DNA of 53,093 bases from Xenorhabdus anantnagensis (GTDB lineage: Bacteria > Pseudomonadota > Gammaproteobacteria > Enterobacterales > Enterobacteriaceae). Both the position numbers and the translations under genes were made by a program. Under the pieces are notes generated by a model that searched no databases, was not told where the DNA came from, and worked only from the letters and a program-made list of their open reading frames with translations. The DNA is taken from NCBI RefSeq assembly GCF_028598555.1, contig NZ_JAQRFN010000024.1, forward strand, positions 1 to 53,093, written 5' to 3'. This document shows, piece by piece, positions 8,992 to 16,965 of this stretch (positions are counted from its first letter, which is position 1; each line of letters begins with the position of its first letter).

Positions 8992-10005
8992 ATGAAATTT
9001 ATTTGCATGATCTTATCATTAGCAACATTTAATTCTTTTGGCTATGATCCAGAGGCTTACTTAAATCCAAATAGGCACGTTTGCTCTATGGCTATTAGCA
9101 ATCAAATCTATAATCCCGCTGATTTTTTTAATAATAATTTAAGATATAGAATAGATGAAAATATAGGGTCAGTGACAGTTTCCATTGATAATGGTGATGG
9201 AACAACAAGAAATATTGTTATTGATGTTGCACCATTAGTGAGAAATGCGGCAGCCATGTGGAATCAACGCCTTATAGCGAGGGGGAGTCCCATTCGCCTT
9301 ACCGAAGTCCCTCAGGGATCACCCAGTGAGGCTAATTTTCAAATCTCTAGGGCAAATGATGCACAACAGGCTAGTTTGGGTGGGGATTTAGCTGAGACAA
9401 CGTCAGTTTTGCCGACTGATATCCTGGAGCATTATGTAGAGCCAGAGTTTAACAGACCGGGAATGTTTCTAACGAATACATTCTCTTATTCAAGAGACTT
9501 TTTCAATACCATTAGAAGAACTCTAAATGAGCATTATACAGAACATCACGCTGCAAAAATAGTAGTTTATCAAACCATAGCTCATGAGTTTGGACATGCT
9601 TTAGGTCTAACTCATCCTGGATTACTTAATCTGGAAAAGCGGCAGGTAAGTGAAAAAGAAGAACAAATAGTAATAGATAGATCAAATCCTGGAAATTTTC
9701 TTGCTCTTGCAATTACAGCAGAACTTGAACAGGGACAATCAGATGCCAGAGTGCCATTAATGACAAATAATGATACCTATTTTTTCCATCTACGTCACCA
9801 ATTGGACAGGCGATTAAACTATGATGATATTGGGCCATCAGAATTAGAATTAAACGCGATAGATATGGAGAATGCGTGTGGTGGTTTAACTTCATCTCAA
9901 CCTAAAAGAAATGTTGTATTTTCGACGAGTTGCAAAGAAAAACCTCGTATCTTTTATCCTATAACACAGTCACTGATACCCATTTATCAAATACTATTAT
10001 TTTAA
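8992..10005 (+). CDS. Secreted metzincin-type zinc metalloprotease (paralogue 1)
   Basis: Predicted exported zinc endopeptidase, 337 aa. It starts at the second ATG (8992) because GGAG lies six bases upstream and a signal peptide follows directly (KFICMILSLATFNSFG); an in-frame ATG at 8965 has no such site. The metzincin motif HEFGHALGLTH (about residues 198-208) supplies the three His ligands and catalytic Glu; the downstream Met-turn candidate is VPLMTNN. A conserved acidic/Cys tail follows (ENACGGL, then CKEKPRIFYPI). The protein is 35-40% similar by eye to the next protease, with the same order of blocks (RHV, AAMW, GIV/GMF, HEFGHA, PLM, ENACGG, CKEKPR), so the pair arose by duplication. 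Likely a toxin or host-tissue protease; substrate unknown. Confidence 0.85.
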   Translation: MKFICMILSLATFNSFGYDPEAYLNPNRHVCSMAISNQIYNPADFFNNNLRYRIDENIGSVTVSIDNGDGTTRNIVIDVAPLVRNAAAMWNQRLIARGSPIRLTEVPQGSPSEANFQISRANDAQQASLGGDLAETTSVLPTDILEHYVEPEFNRPGMFLTNTFSYSRDFFNTIRRTLNEHYTEHHAAKIVVYQTIAHEFGHALGLTHPGLLNLEKRQVSEKEEQIVIDRSNPGNFLALAITAELEQGQSDARVPLMTNNDTYFFHLRHQLDRRLNYDDIGPSELELNAIDMENACGGLTSSQPKRNVVFSTSCKEKPRIFYPITQSLIPIYQILLF

Positions 10006-10072
10006 TATGACCGTAGGAATCCTTAATGAGAATTTTAAAATTCCTTACGTTACTATGCGTTTTATTTTTATA

Positions 10073-10464
10073 GGTTCTGTTGCATTAAGGGAAGAACAAG
10101 TAATATGCGATTTTTTACAGATTGATAAAAATGGGGCGAACACTGCCGCACAGGCTACGCTTAACGCCGATAAACCCGAAGAAGAAACCATCACCATTAG
10201 GCAGAGCAAATACCTCAATAATCTCATTGAGCAAGATCATCGAAACATTAAACGTCGGATACGGCCGATGTTAGGCTTCAAATCGTTTCGCCGGGCCTAA
10301 ACGATTTTAGCGGGGATAGAGTTCGTTTCAATGCTGCGTAAAGGGCAATACTTACAACCAGAAGAGAAGATATTGTCACCGGGAGGGAGGTTTTATCGAT
10401 TTACTGCATAAATAGTAATCAACCCCACATTTACTCTGACTTTCTCTGTTAATGCGACAGGACC
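10073..10464 (+). mobile_element. Internally deleted IS6 element with both ends
   Basis: Left end GGTTCTGTTGCATTAA (10073-10088) and right end TTAATGCGACAGGACC (10449-10464, two mismatches to the inverted left end) bracket only 392 bp. Inside is the C-terminal half of an IS6 transposase from just before the second catalytic Asp (LQIDKNGANTAA) through NLIEQDHRNIKRR. The N-terminal half is deleted, and a CAA-to-TAA change after KSFRRA (about 10300) stops the frame. The element lies between two protease paralogues and could have moved only with transposase supplied in trans. Confidence 0.75.
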
Positions 10465-10501
10465 ATGTTTAATAAAACAATATTCCTAATATAGGGTAGC
10501 C

Positions 10502-11446
10502 ATGAAAAAAATTTTGCTGTTACTTTCTATAATATTATATCCATTACCATCATTTACCGATGATTACCCTAATATTTATAGGCATGTATTTTCTTTTGCT
10601 TTTAACGGTCAGGTTTATAGCCCTGCTGCTCAATTTGGCAATTTATTAGAGTATAGAGTGGAAATCGGGCATGTTCATGTGAATTTTGAAGGATACGATC
10701 CCGTTTTGGTTGATATTCAACCCCTTGTAGAAAGAGCTGCACAGATGTGGGATGATCGATTTGCATCGGCAGGTCTTCCCATACGGGTTAGAGAGGCCGT
10801 TCGTCCCAGTCGAGTGAACTTTTCAATTACCATAGCAAATGGAGACCAACAAGAAGACCTGAATTCTTGGGGTGGGTTATACGGTTTTACTACCCCTATA
10901 TTACCGGAAGAAATGCTTAATGATTTTCGATATCAAAATTTTCGCTTACCTGGAATTGTAATAACATCAAAATTTATGATTAGCACTAAACTATATAAAA
11001 AACTAAAAAAAATATTTGGACATGACAACCGTCAAGCTATTGCAGATAATATGATTTACTATGCAGTAGTTCATGAATTTGGGCATGCCTTTGGATTGGC
11101 GCACCCTGATTTTGAAGGGTCGCGTTCATTCGACAACGCAAATACAATCACAGAAGGGCTTGTTGAAAGTGCCAGTTCCATTGAAAACAGTACAGTACCC
11201 CTAATGCTTTCCAATGGAACTTATTTGGGAACATTGCGTAGAAATCTTGGTAGACCTATAACGATACAAGATATTAGGCCATCATCTTTGGAATTGACCG
11301 GCATTGCGGAAGAAAACGCATGTGGCGGTTCAATTCCGCCTAGAATTAAAAGAAACACCTTTAAAACAGAGAAATGCAAGGAAAAACCCAGAGTCTTTTA
11401 TCCTCTGGCAAAAGCAATGTTACCTGTTTACCAGATCTTACTGTAA
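10502..11446 (+). CDS. Secreted metzincin-type zinc metalloprotease (paralogue 2)
   Basis: 314 aa with a Sec signal peptide (MKKILLLLSIILYPLPSFTD). The zinc-binding metzincin motif HEFGHAFGLAH begins at about residue 191; VPLMLSN is the Met-turn candidate. The C-terminal region repeats that of the preceding protease: EENACGGSIPP, a basic RIKRNTFK stretch that could be a processing site, and CKEKPRVFYPLAKAMLP with a hydrophobic end. All catalytic residues are present, so both copies look functional. It has no strong ribosome binding site in the 20 bases before the ATG (TAGGGTAGCC is the best candidate). A deleted IS6 copy separates the pair. Confidence 0.85.
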   Translation: MKKILLLLSIILYPLPSFTDDYPNIYRHVFSFAFNGQVYSPAAQFGNLLEYRVEIGHVHVNFEGYDPVLVDIQPLVERAAQMWDDRFASAGLPIRVREAVRPSRVNFSITIANGDQQEDLNSWGGLYGFTTPILPEEMLNDFRYQNFRLPGIVITSKFMISTKLYKKLKKIFGHDNRQAIADNMIYYAVVHEFGHAFGLAHPDFEGSRSFDNANTITEGLVESASSIENSTVPLMLSNGTYLGTLRRNLGRPITIQDIRPSSLELTGIAEENACGGSIPPRIKRNTFKTEKCKEKPRVFYPLAKAMLPVYQILL

Positions 11447-11505
11447 GCGCCAGATGATAGTCATGACGAACATTAAGCCATTAACCAATGGAAGAAAGAC
11501 AGAAA

Positions 11506-11905
11506 GCTTTGTTGCATTAACAGAGAGATCTCGAGCGAAAGTATCTTGATTTATTTTTATGCAGCTAGCTGATAGAAATAGGCCGCTGGTGAAATGGGAT
11601 ATTCTGGTTTTTGCGGGTATTATCCTTTGCGCAACATACAGACCCATTCAATCCCAGCCAACACGGTCTGAGCCCGTCTGAGGTTTTTGAACTCCAGCAT
11701 AGGACGTGTTCGCCGTTTGACGTTGCGATGATCCTGTTCAATCAAGTTGTTAAGGTACTTATTTTGCCGGATATTGATCTGCTTATTCTTCGGTTTTCTC
11801 TGATTTAACTCGTTTAGCACGGCTTTGTTGGCACCACTCTTATCAATGGTGACTGCGTCAGGTTGTCCGTACTGCCCCATCGCCTTTTTAAAGAAACGCA
11901 AGGCG
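11506..11905 (-). mobile_element. IS6-family remnant, copy 3
   Basis: The right end (GCTTTGTTGCATTAA at 11506-11520) and C-terminal half of an IS6 transposase on the minus strand. Catalytic Asp (TIDKSGANKAV) and Glu (NLIEQDHRNVKRR) are both visible. The frame meets a TAA at about 11620 where copy 1 has CAA (GKGQYPQ in the relative), after which YPQKPEYPISPAA is still readable, so a point mutation cut the last ~25 residues. The N-terminal half is replaced at about 11905 by IS3 sequence, with one base lost near the junction (DK-R-AALRFFKK). Confidence 0.75.
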
Positions 11906-12145
11906 GCCTCTTATCCCTTTTCAGCTGTTTGTTTTCTTTACGAAGCTGCAACAATTCCTGTTGCTCATCGGAGATTAAAGCACCGGGTTTAGATTGCTCA
12001 ACAGCGTGTTTCCGCCATATATACAGGAAGTTTTGTTGGGATACCTACAGTTTCAGCCACCTGTGGGACGGTATAGACCTGTTCAACAATCAGATTGACC
12101 GCTTCTCTTTTAAAGTTATCGGTAAATTTTTGGGGTGATTTTCGT
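11906..12145 (-). mobile_element. IS3-family OrfA (HTH_Tnp_1) remnant
   Basis: Minus-strand OrfA of an IS3-type element: KITPKFTDNFKREAVNLIVE, VYTVPQVAETVG, then after a one-base shift SQQNFLYIWRKHAVEQSKPG and the leucine-zipper-like QQELLQLRKENKQLKRD. The HTH and coiled coil are recognisable, but the frameshift inside the HTH and the abrupt fusion to IS6 sequence make it dead. The catalytic OrfB is absent. Confidence 0.75.
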
Positions 12146-12169
12146 TTTATAAAGACACCTTAATTAAAG

Positions 12170-12645
12170 TCATTCTATTCCTTTACCAAAGTGTCCGAAT
12201 TTATTAAAGCACAACAGTTTTCTTCTGAGGTGATTTTCCAGACACTGCACAAAACCAAAGCGTTTGGCCGGGACAGTTGCAAAGAACGATTTTCCGGCGA
12301 TGATTTCGAAATGGTGTTTTCTATCGTCCCAGTTTCTGACGTACCCCCATCGACACCCACCGTCATCGGTTTTCCCGGTTTGGGTAATTTTTCCCATTCT
12401 CTGGGATCGCCGGGGGGAGAAAATCAGGCAGCCCGTCTAATTCGGCTTCTTGTCTTTTGGCGGTCTGGCAGAGGTGGTTTCTGACTGTGGCGGCATTAAA
12501 GCGTTCACCCACCGGCAGAATAGCTTTGAGCAGACTGGCGGTCAATCCATAAGACATCAGTGAAGTCCATCGGGTTTCTCCCACGTTATCGCAGGCTAGC
12601 TTTAACTTGATACCTTTTGCTCTTAACGCGTCTATTTGGGGTAAT
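12170..12645 (-). mobile_element. ISKra4-family transposase remnant
   Basis: Fragments in several minus frames join to one ISKra4-type transposase: KLKLACDNVGETRWTSLMSY, ILPVGERFNAATVRNHLCQT, then MTVGVDGG, YVRNWDDRKHHFEIIAGKSF and AKRFGFVQC. The DGGYVR block holds the first catalytic Asp of this family. At least two frameshifts (about 12330-12400) and loss of both ends show decay. Neighbouring resolvase sequence runs in the same direction. Confidence 0.65.
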
Positions 12646-12654
12646 TTACTGATA

Positions 12655-13075
12655 TCCGCAGGCGGTCAGCCAATGCGTTCTCCACGCTGTTTTTTCGCGG
12701 CGATCCCTTCGGTTTGTCTCTCCCGAATTAAGGCATGTTCAAACTGACTGAATGCAGACATCATATGCAGTTGCAGCTCTTGTACGGGAGTGCTTTCGTT
12801 AGCACTAAACTAAAAGTGAGTTGTTCCTTCAGGAATATCAATGTAACGCCTTGCTGACGCAAACGCAGGGTCAGGGTACATATATTCATCATATTGCGGC
12901 ATAACCGATCAATGGAGTGAACGATAATCGTGTCGCCGGTTCTGACTTGTTGAAGCATAGCCTGAAGTTGTGGCCGGTTGATGTTTTTCGCACTGGCTTG
13001 TTCAACATAAAATCCACTTTTTCGATGTTTATAGAGGGTTATTGTCCTGTTTTCAGCATGGATGAAAAAGTACAC
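12655..13075 (-). pseudogene. Serine recombinase (resolvase/invertase) fragment
   Basis: Catalytic-domain part of a Tn3/Hin-type serine recombinase on the minus strand. Readable blocks are VEQASAKNINRPQLQAML, TGDTIIVHSIDRLCRNMMNI (the conserved DRL-R motif) and, after a frameshift near 12800, LHMMSAFSQFEHALIRERQ (E-helix with ER-RE motif). The very N terminus with the active Ser is not recognisable and the C-terminal DNA-binding HTH is lost where ISKra4 sequence begins. Not functional. Confidence 0.7.
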
Positions 13076-13094
13076 CTTTGTGGATACCGATCAC

Positions 13095-13355
13095 CCTATC
13101 CGCTACAGCCATATCACAATCGGCTCCAGTTCAGGCGAATTAAGGTTGAGTTTATGCCATTGGCGGTTAACCTTTGGATGGTTGAATCTGGCGGCATCAA
13201 GATCATCAATCAATGGACGAATCTCTCTGACTGTTGCCGTTTCATCAGCTAACGTAGCTCTGGGTATTCTATTCCCGGCCAAACAAAAAGGAGAATCGCC
13301 GCCAGACCATAGGACTGATACCCCGAAGAGCCACTTTCACGACGTAGGTTTTCAT
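13095..13355 (-). pseudogene. pRiA4b ORF-3-like N-terminal fragment and debris
   Basis: From the ATG at 13355 the minus strand reads MKTYVVKVALRGISPMVWRR, the typical start of plasmid pRiA4b ORF-3 family proteins (KITLKGIxPxIWRR), but stops after 28 codons. A second frame from about 13258 reads TATVREIRPLIDDLDAARF and KVNRQWHKLNLNSPELEPIV to a TAG; I do not recognise it. Both are relics in the same mobile-element graveyard. Confidence 0.4.
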
Positions 13356-13572
13356 GATGAGATGCCGGATAGGTATGTTTAGTTGCTCATTCTATCGCCG
13401 ACTGAACAGGAGTGCCCCACACATTTTTATGCTCTTGAGTTAGCTACTAGTAAGCTATCTCTCTTTGTCCTACCCAGAAGAGCGAGAAAGCATGAAATAT
13501 TAGCAGCTAACTGAAAATCAACCATATAACTCGTAATTGAATGGAATACCTCCGTAAATGACTGATTTGTGA

Positions 13573-14817
13573 TCACCACCCAGAGGGCAGATAGCCTAGC
13601 AATGAAGCAATGGCATACACCGCGCTAGCCAGATACAGCAACACGATGCTTATTTGCAGCAGTGGATGAGTGATCCGGCTGCACTGCCAGCGCGGAGTCT
13701 GATCGCTGTATTTACGCGCGCCGCGTAAGATCAGTATCGGCATGATCGACAGAATCACTCCGCTGAATACTCCCGCGAAATACAGCGCATTAACAAACGA
13801 CACCAAGCCGCTGTAAGCCAGCACGAACGGTGGCACCGCCACCAGCAACAGTACGCCGAAACGGCGCAACGGCTGTTCGTCGTTGCCCAATCGGAACTTG
13901 TCGAAGATATTGGTCAGGAAGCTGCCGCCCAACCCCCAGTAAGAAGTTAACATTGCGCACAGTGCAAACAGGTTGGTGGAAAAGAACGCCCACTGCCCTA
14001 GCGCTTGGCCCCAGGAAATGGTCGCTACGTCGGAGATATCGTCCGGTCCGCTGAGCGCGATCACTGACATCGGCACCGCCGCCAGTAGAATAAAGGTCAC
14101 TACCATGCCAACAATAATCGCCTTTGGCAACTGTTCCGGCTTATAGGCAAAGCCGCGCGCCATTTCCGGTACGATGTACTGCGCCGAGAAACAAAACACC
14201 ACCACGTTGAACACTGGCACCATAAAGCGCCAGTCACCGTCCAGCAAGTGGCGCATCTGGGTGCTGTCTTTCAGCAGCGTCGCTGCCACTAACGCCAACA
14301 ACATCACTACCATGCCAATACTGATAAACTTTTCGCCACGGCCAATTGCCTTCAGCCCGAGATACAGCACCCCCGCCGCCGGCACGAAAAACAGCAGGCT
14401 GCCAAGTGTCGGTGAGATGCCCAACAGTGACTGTAACAGCTTGCCGCTGCCGGTCATGTAGGCGGTCAGCGCGCCGACGCTGTTGATGCACACCGAAACG
14501 AACATCAGCCAAGCGCCCATGCCACCAACGTAACGTTTCGCTAACCCGCTGAGTTGCAGATGGGCGCGAGTGCGCAGAGTGGATTCGGCGACGTACAGCA
14601 TAGTGATGGTGGTCAGCACGCCCACCAGCACCAGCCAGAACAGCAGCGGCAAAAAGCCGGCTTTTCTTGAGGCATAGGCGATGGACAGCACGCCGGCGCC
14701 GATGTTGGTGCCGACTATCATTGCCACCCCTTCGAGGAAACTCAGTGACTTGCCGGGTGCAGTTGCCTGCCTCCCAGTGGCAAGCGCCGAAGAAATACGG
14801 GTATTATCAGAAGACAT
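13573..14817 (-). CDS. HAAAP-family amino acid permease
   Basis: Inner-membrane amino-acid:proton symporter of the hydroxy/aromatic amino acid permease family (relatives: Mtr, TnaB, TyrP, SdaC), 414 aa with about 11 hydrophobic segments. Diagnostic start of TM1 is EGVAMIVGTNIGAGVLSIAY with the unwound GTNIGAG loop; FCFSAQYIVPEMARG around residue 210 is the conserved TM6 block. An excellent AAGGAGA lies seven bases before the ATG. The gene is clearly richer in G+C than its surroundings (frequent GCC/GGC/CTG codons), a sign of recent transfer. The next upstream frame is the tail of a succinate-semialdehyde dehydrogenase, so this may be half of a catabolic pair. Substrate is not determinable; aromatic or branched amino acids are the family defaults. 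Confidence 0.85.
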   Translation of the reverse strand: MSSDNTRISSALATGRQATAPGKSLSFLEGVAMIVGTNIGAGVLSIAYASRKAGFLPLLFWLVLVGVLTTITMLYVAESTLRTRAHLQLSGLAKRYVGGMGAWLMFVSVCINSVGALTAYMTGSGKLLQSLLGISPTLGSLLFFVPAAGVLYLGLKAIGRGEKFISIGMVVMLLALVAATLLKDSTQMRHLLDGDWRFMVPVFNVVVFCFSAQYIVPEMARGFAYKPEQLPKAIIVGMVVTFILLAAVPMSVIALSGPDDISDVATISWGQALGQWAFFSTNLFALCAMLTSYWGLGGSFLTNIFDKFRLGNDEQPLRRFGVLLLVAVPPFVLAYSGLVSFVNALYFAGVFSGVILSIMPILILRGARKYSDQTPRWQCSRITHPLLQISIVLLYLASAVYAIASLLGYLPSGW

Positions 14818-14875
14818 GCATTCTCCTTTATCGCCCGACGGTGCCGGCCACCGGGATAGGTTAGTTTCACGGCGG

Positions 14876-15085
14876 TTAACAGCTTACATTGATACACAGG
14901 TATTTCAGCTCCAGATATTTTTCAAACCATTTTTCAAACCCGTAGCGCGATCCTTCACGCCCGAATCTTGACTGTTTCACACCGCCGAACGGTGTGACTT
15001 CGTTGGAAATCAGCCCAGTGTTGATGCCAACCATGCCGTATTCCAGCGCTTCAGGTTTATTCTCTTCCGCCTCCCTTTCCATCAT
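14876..15085 (-). pseudogene. gabD: GabD-like aldehyde dehydrogenase, C-terminal remnant
   Basis: The last ~55 residues of NAD(P)-dependent succinate-semialdehyde dehydrogenase: [40 protein letters not shown] and LELKYLCIN are the standard C-terminal signature, although the usual KQSGLG has become KQSRFG. A short duplication-like EKWFEK is inserted before YLELKYL. The preceding ~430 residues, including the catalytic Cys, are missing. It shares orientation and G+C content with the permease 59 bp downstream, so the two probably arrived together. Confidence 0.8.
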
Positions 15086-15269
15086 GGATTACGGTTGCGC
15101 CAGCAGGTCATAACGGATCATATTCACGAAACTGGAACAAATGCGATTTAGTTCTTTCAATCCGTTTCTACTTAGTACTCTTTGTTTTTTTAAATTATTA
15201 TCCGTATTAGAGTCTAGCGTAAAACAAGAGAAAAAATTCCAGATCAAGGATTTTGTCATATGGCTATTC

Positions 15270-15595
15270 CCGGATTCGATGATTGGCGGCCTCCGTATCG
15301 TTACAAACCCTTGGTCGTTGGGCTAGGGAGGGGAAGAAATTTTCACCAATGAATTTGGCGCGATTAAAGTCCATTTCCACTGGAACCACTATGATAAACC
15401 GAGTGACGGCTCTTTCTGTTGGATTCGCGTGCCACAGAGATGGAATGGCAATGGCTTCGGCTTTATGACCATCTATATGAACGCATCCCGTTTGCAAGAC
15501 AGAAGTTATTGTGACATTGAAGGTAGATTGCAGCTCTATATTCGTACATGGACTCCCGCTTATGTGCAAGATAAGTTCGTTGGGTGGCGATCATA
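15270..15595 (+). pseudogene. vgrG: T6SS spike protein VgrG, internal fragment
   Basis: Plus-strand relic of the VgrG gp27/gp5 junction. The readable block is GEEIFTNEFGAIKVHFHWNH, then KPSDGSFCWIRVPQRWNGNG and FGFM, matching the family's EEIYTDxYGRVKVxFHWDR...CWIRVxQxWAGxGxGxM. A TAG interrupts just upstream, and a frameshift follows FGFMTI, after which EVIVTL can be read in another frame. VgrG is normally 600-800 aa; only ~80 are left. With the tssF stub at 6 kb this shows a dismantled T6SS or vgrG island. Confidence 0.8.
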
Positions 15596-15597
15596 AC

Positions 15598-15778
15598 TGC
15601 GTTCGTACATTCGGCTCACCTCCATACAGATCGCAGCAGCATCATTTTTTCCGCCGACAACAAAAGGCTTAACGTCTTGGGTTGGCAACAAATGAACCGA
15701 ATGCCCCAGTTTTGTCAGTTCTCGTGCCCAATAATGTGCACTATGGCGGGCTTCAATCCCAATGAGTGCATGCTCCAG
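15598..15778 (-). mobile_element. IS110-family transposase fragment
   Basis: About 60 codons on the minus strand: ALIGIEARHSAHYWAREL, TKLGHSVHLLPTQDVKPFVV and GGKNDAAAICMEVSR. This is the RuvC-like core of an IS110 transposase, but from a different lineage than the intact copy at 6.6 kb (SAHYWAREL instead of GAHFMARRI). Ends abut the VgrG and IS1 remnants. Confidence 0.7.
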
Positions 15779-16126
15779 AGTTGCCCCGATATGAAAGAGC
15801 AGGTTGTTGATATGGCAATGAATAACGCTGGTGTCCGTGATACCCCCGTGTATTGAAGATAGGGGTTAACACAGTCATTCGCACGTTAAAAACTCACCCC
15901 GAAAAATGTGACCAGCCTTCCCCTTGAAGGGAATAAAATCCAGCTGATTTGTGAAGTTGATGAACAAGGGTTATTTGTGAGTAGTAAGAAAAATCAACGC
16001 TGGATTTGGTATGCTTGGGAGCCTTGCCTGAAACGAATTGTGGCGCCTGTTTTTGGGGATCGCAGTACGGCGACTTTACGCAAACTCCTTGAGTTATTAT
16101 CACTATTTAATATTGTGTTTTGTTAA
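15779..16126 (+). mobile_element. IS1-family remnant, copy 1 (InsA end + InsB start)
   Basis: The end of InsA is readable across a frameshift: CPDMKEQVVDMAMNNAGVRD, then RVLKIGVNTVIRTLKNSPRK. InsB continues as KIQLICEVDEQGLFVSSKKN and QRWIWYAWEPCLKRIVAPVF with GDRSTATLRKLLELLS, and is then cut at 16126. The A-rich tract at about 15888 is at the place where IS1 elements use -1 frameshifting to make the InsAB' transposase. An extra base after GACCAGCCT compared with copy 2 (35.7 kb) shifts the frame. Confidence 0.75.
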
Positions 16127-16510
16127 TGAAAAACAATAATAAACATCAATATCCCACAAATTTTTATGCTCTTGTAAAAGGGATAACTATTCTTAAAGAA
16201 CATCCAAAATTATTTATCTCTTGCCTCCTCCGGATCATCAATTCACTTTCTCAGTATACTTTTCCTGTTTATTTGTCGATATATATGATTTCTCAGGGTT
16301 TTACTAGGACTCAGTGGTTAAGCATTGGGGGCTGCTTTTACGAGTAATATCCTGTTTAATTTGGTCTGGGGTATAGTCGGAACTTGTATAGTTGCCACCC
16401 TTTATTTTGTCGGTACCTTGATGACTCATTTTCTGGATGAACTTGGGAGGGTTACTAAAAATATTATTCAATCCGGCGCTATTACCATGAATAAGTCTCC
16501 AAATTTATAA
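16126..16510 (+). pseudogene. MFS polyol/sugar transporter fragment
   Basis: Middle part of a major facilitator transporter resembling ribitol/arabinitol permeases. First frame: NFYALVKGITILKEHPKLFI, then INSLSQYTFPVYLSIYMISQ and GFTRTQWLSI. A frameshift at about 16330 leads to GAAFTSNILFNLVWGIVG in the next frame, after which the expected GW-N loop is missing and hydrophobic sequence (TCIVATLYFVGTLMTHF) runs to a stop. N- and C-terminal halves are absent. Not functional. Confidence 0.6.
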
Positions 16511-16589
16511 ATGAGTGTTTAATACAAAGCATAACCAGGCTGTTTTTCAATGTATGGTGGCATGTCAACATCAGGAATTTCATATAAAA

Positions 16590-16954
16590 ATGAAAAATAA
16601 AAATAACTTCAGTAATAATGCAGATTCCAAAACCCTATTTCCCGATCTCAGATTTCTTGCCGAAAATAGAAAACTTTTGGCTGAAAAAGAACTCGATTTG
16701 TCACTAGAGCAGGTTAGGCATATACTTATAAGGCAAGGCACTACAATCCAAGAATTATTTCAATGGTGGTTTAACGGGCAAAAAGGACGTTTATATTTTC
16801 AGAACCCTGGCCTAAAGGGGAGTGGATCATGGTCAGTTATTTGGGTTTAGAACCCCTTGACATTTGGCCCAGTCGTTATTGCGATGATGACTCTCGTTAC
16901 TATCTTAAATTTAAGAGATTATATGGGACAAAGGGTTCATTTTATATAGAATGA
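16590..16954 (+). pseudogene. Nlp/Ner-like DNA-binding protein, frameshifted
   Basis: From ATG 16590 the frame reads LEQVRHILIRQGTTIQELFQ and KGRLYFQN, then diverges. One frame over it continues NPWPKGEWIMVSYLGLEP and LDIWPSRYCDDDSRYYLKF to a TGA at 16952-16954. PWPKGE and IWPSRY are the hallmark of Ner/Nlp (SfsB) winged-helix repressors. Loss of one C in the AACCC run (about 16803) explains the break. The full protein would be ~120 aa, somewhat longer at the N terminus than typical Nlp. A terminator overlaps its stop codon. Confidence 0.6.
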
Positions 16955-16965
16955 ACCCTTTTTTA
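16931..16965 (+). terminator. Intrinsic terminator
   Basis: AAGGGTTCATT and AATGAACCCTT pair into an 11-bp stem around TTATATAG, followed by TTTT. It overlaps the end of the Nlp-like gene. Confidence 0.85.

Noticed and set aside
13790-14971. Arg/Pro-rich frames on both strands over the permease gene
   Set aside because: Shadow frames from the high G+C content of the real minus-strand gene; no family features.
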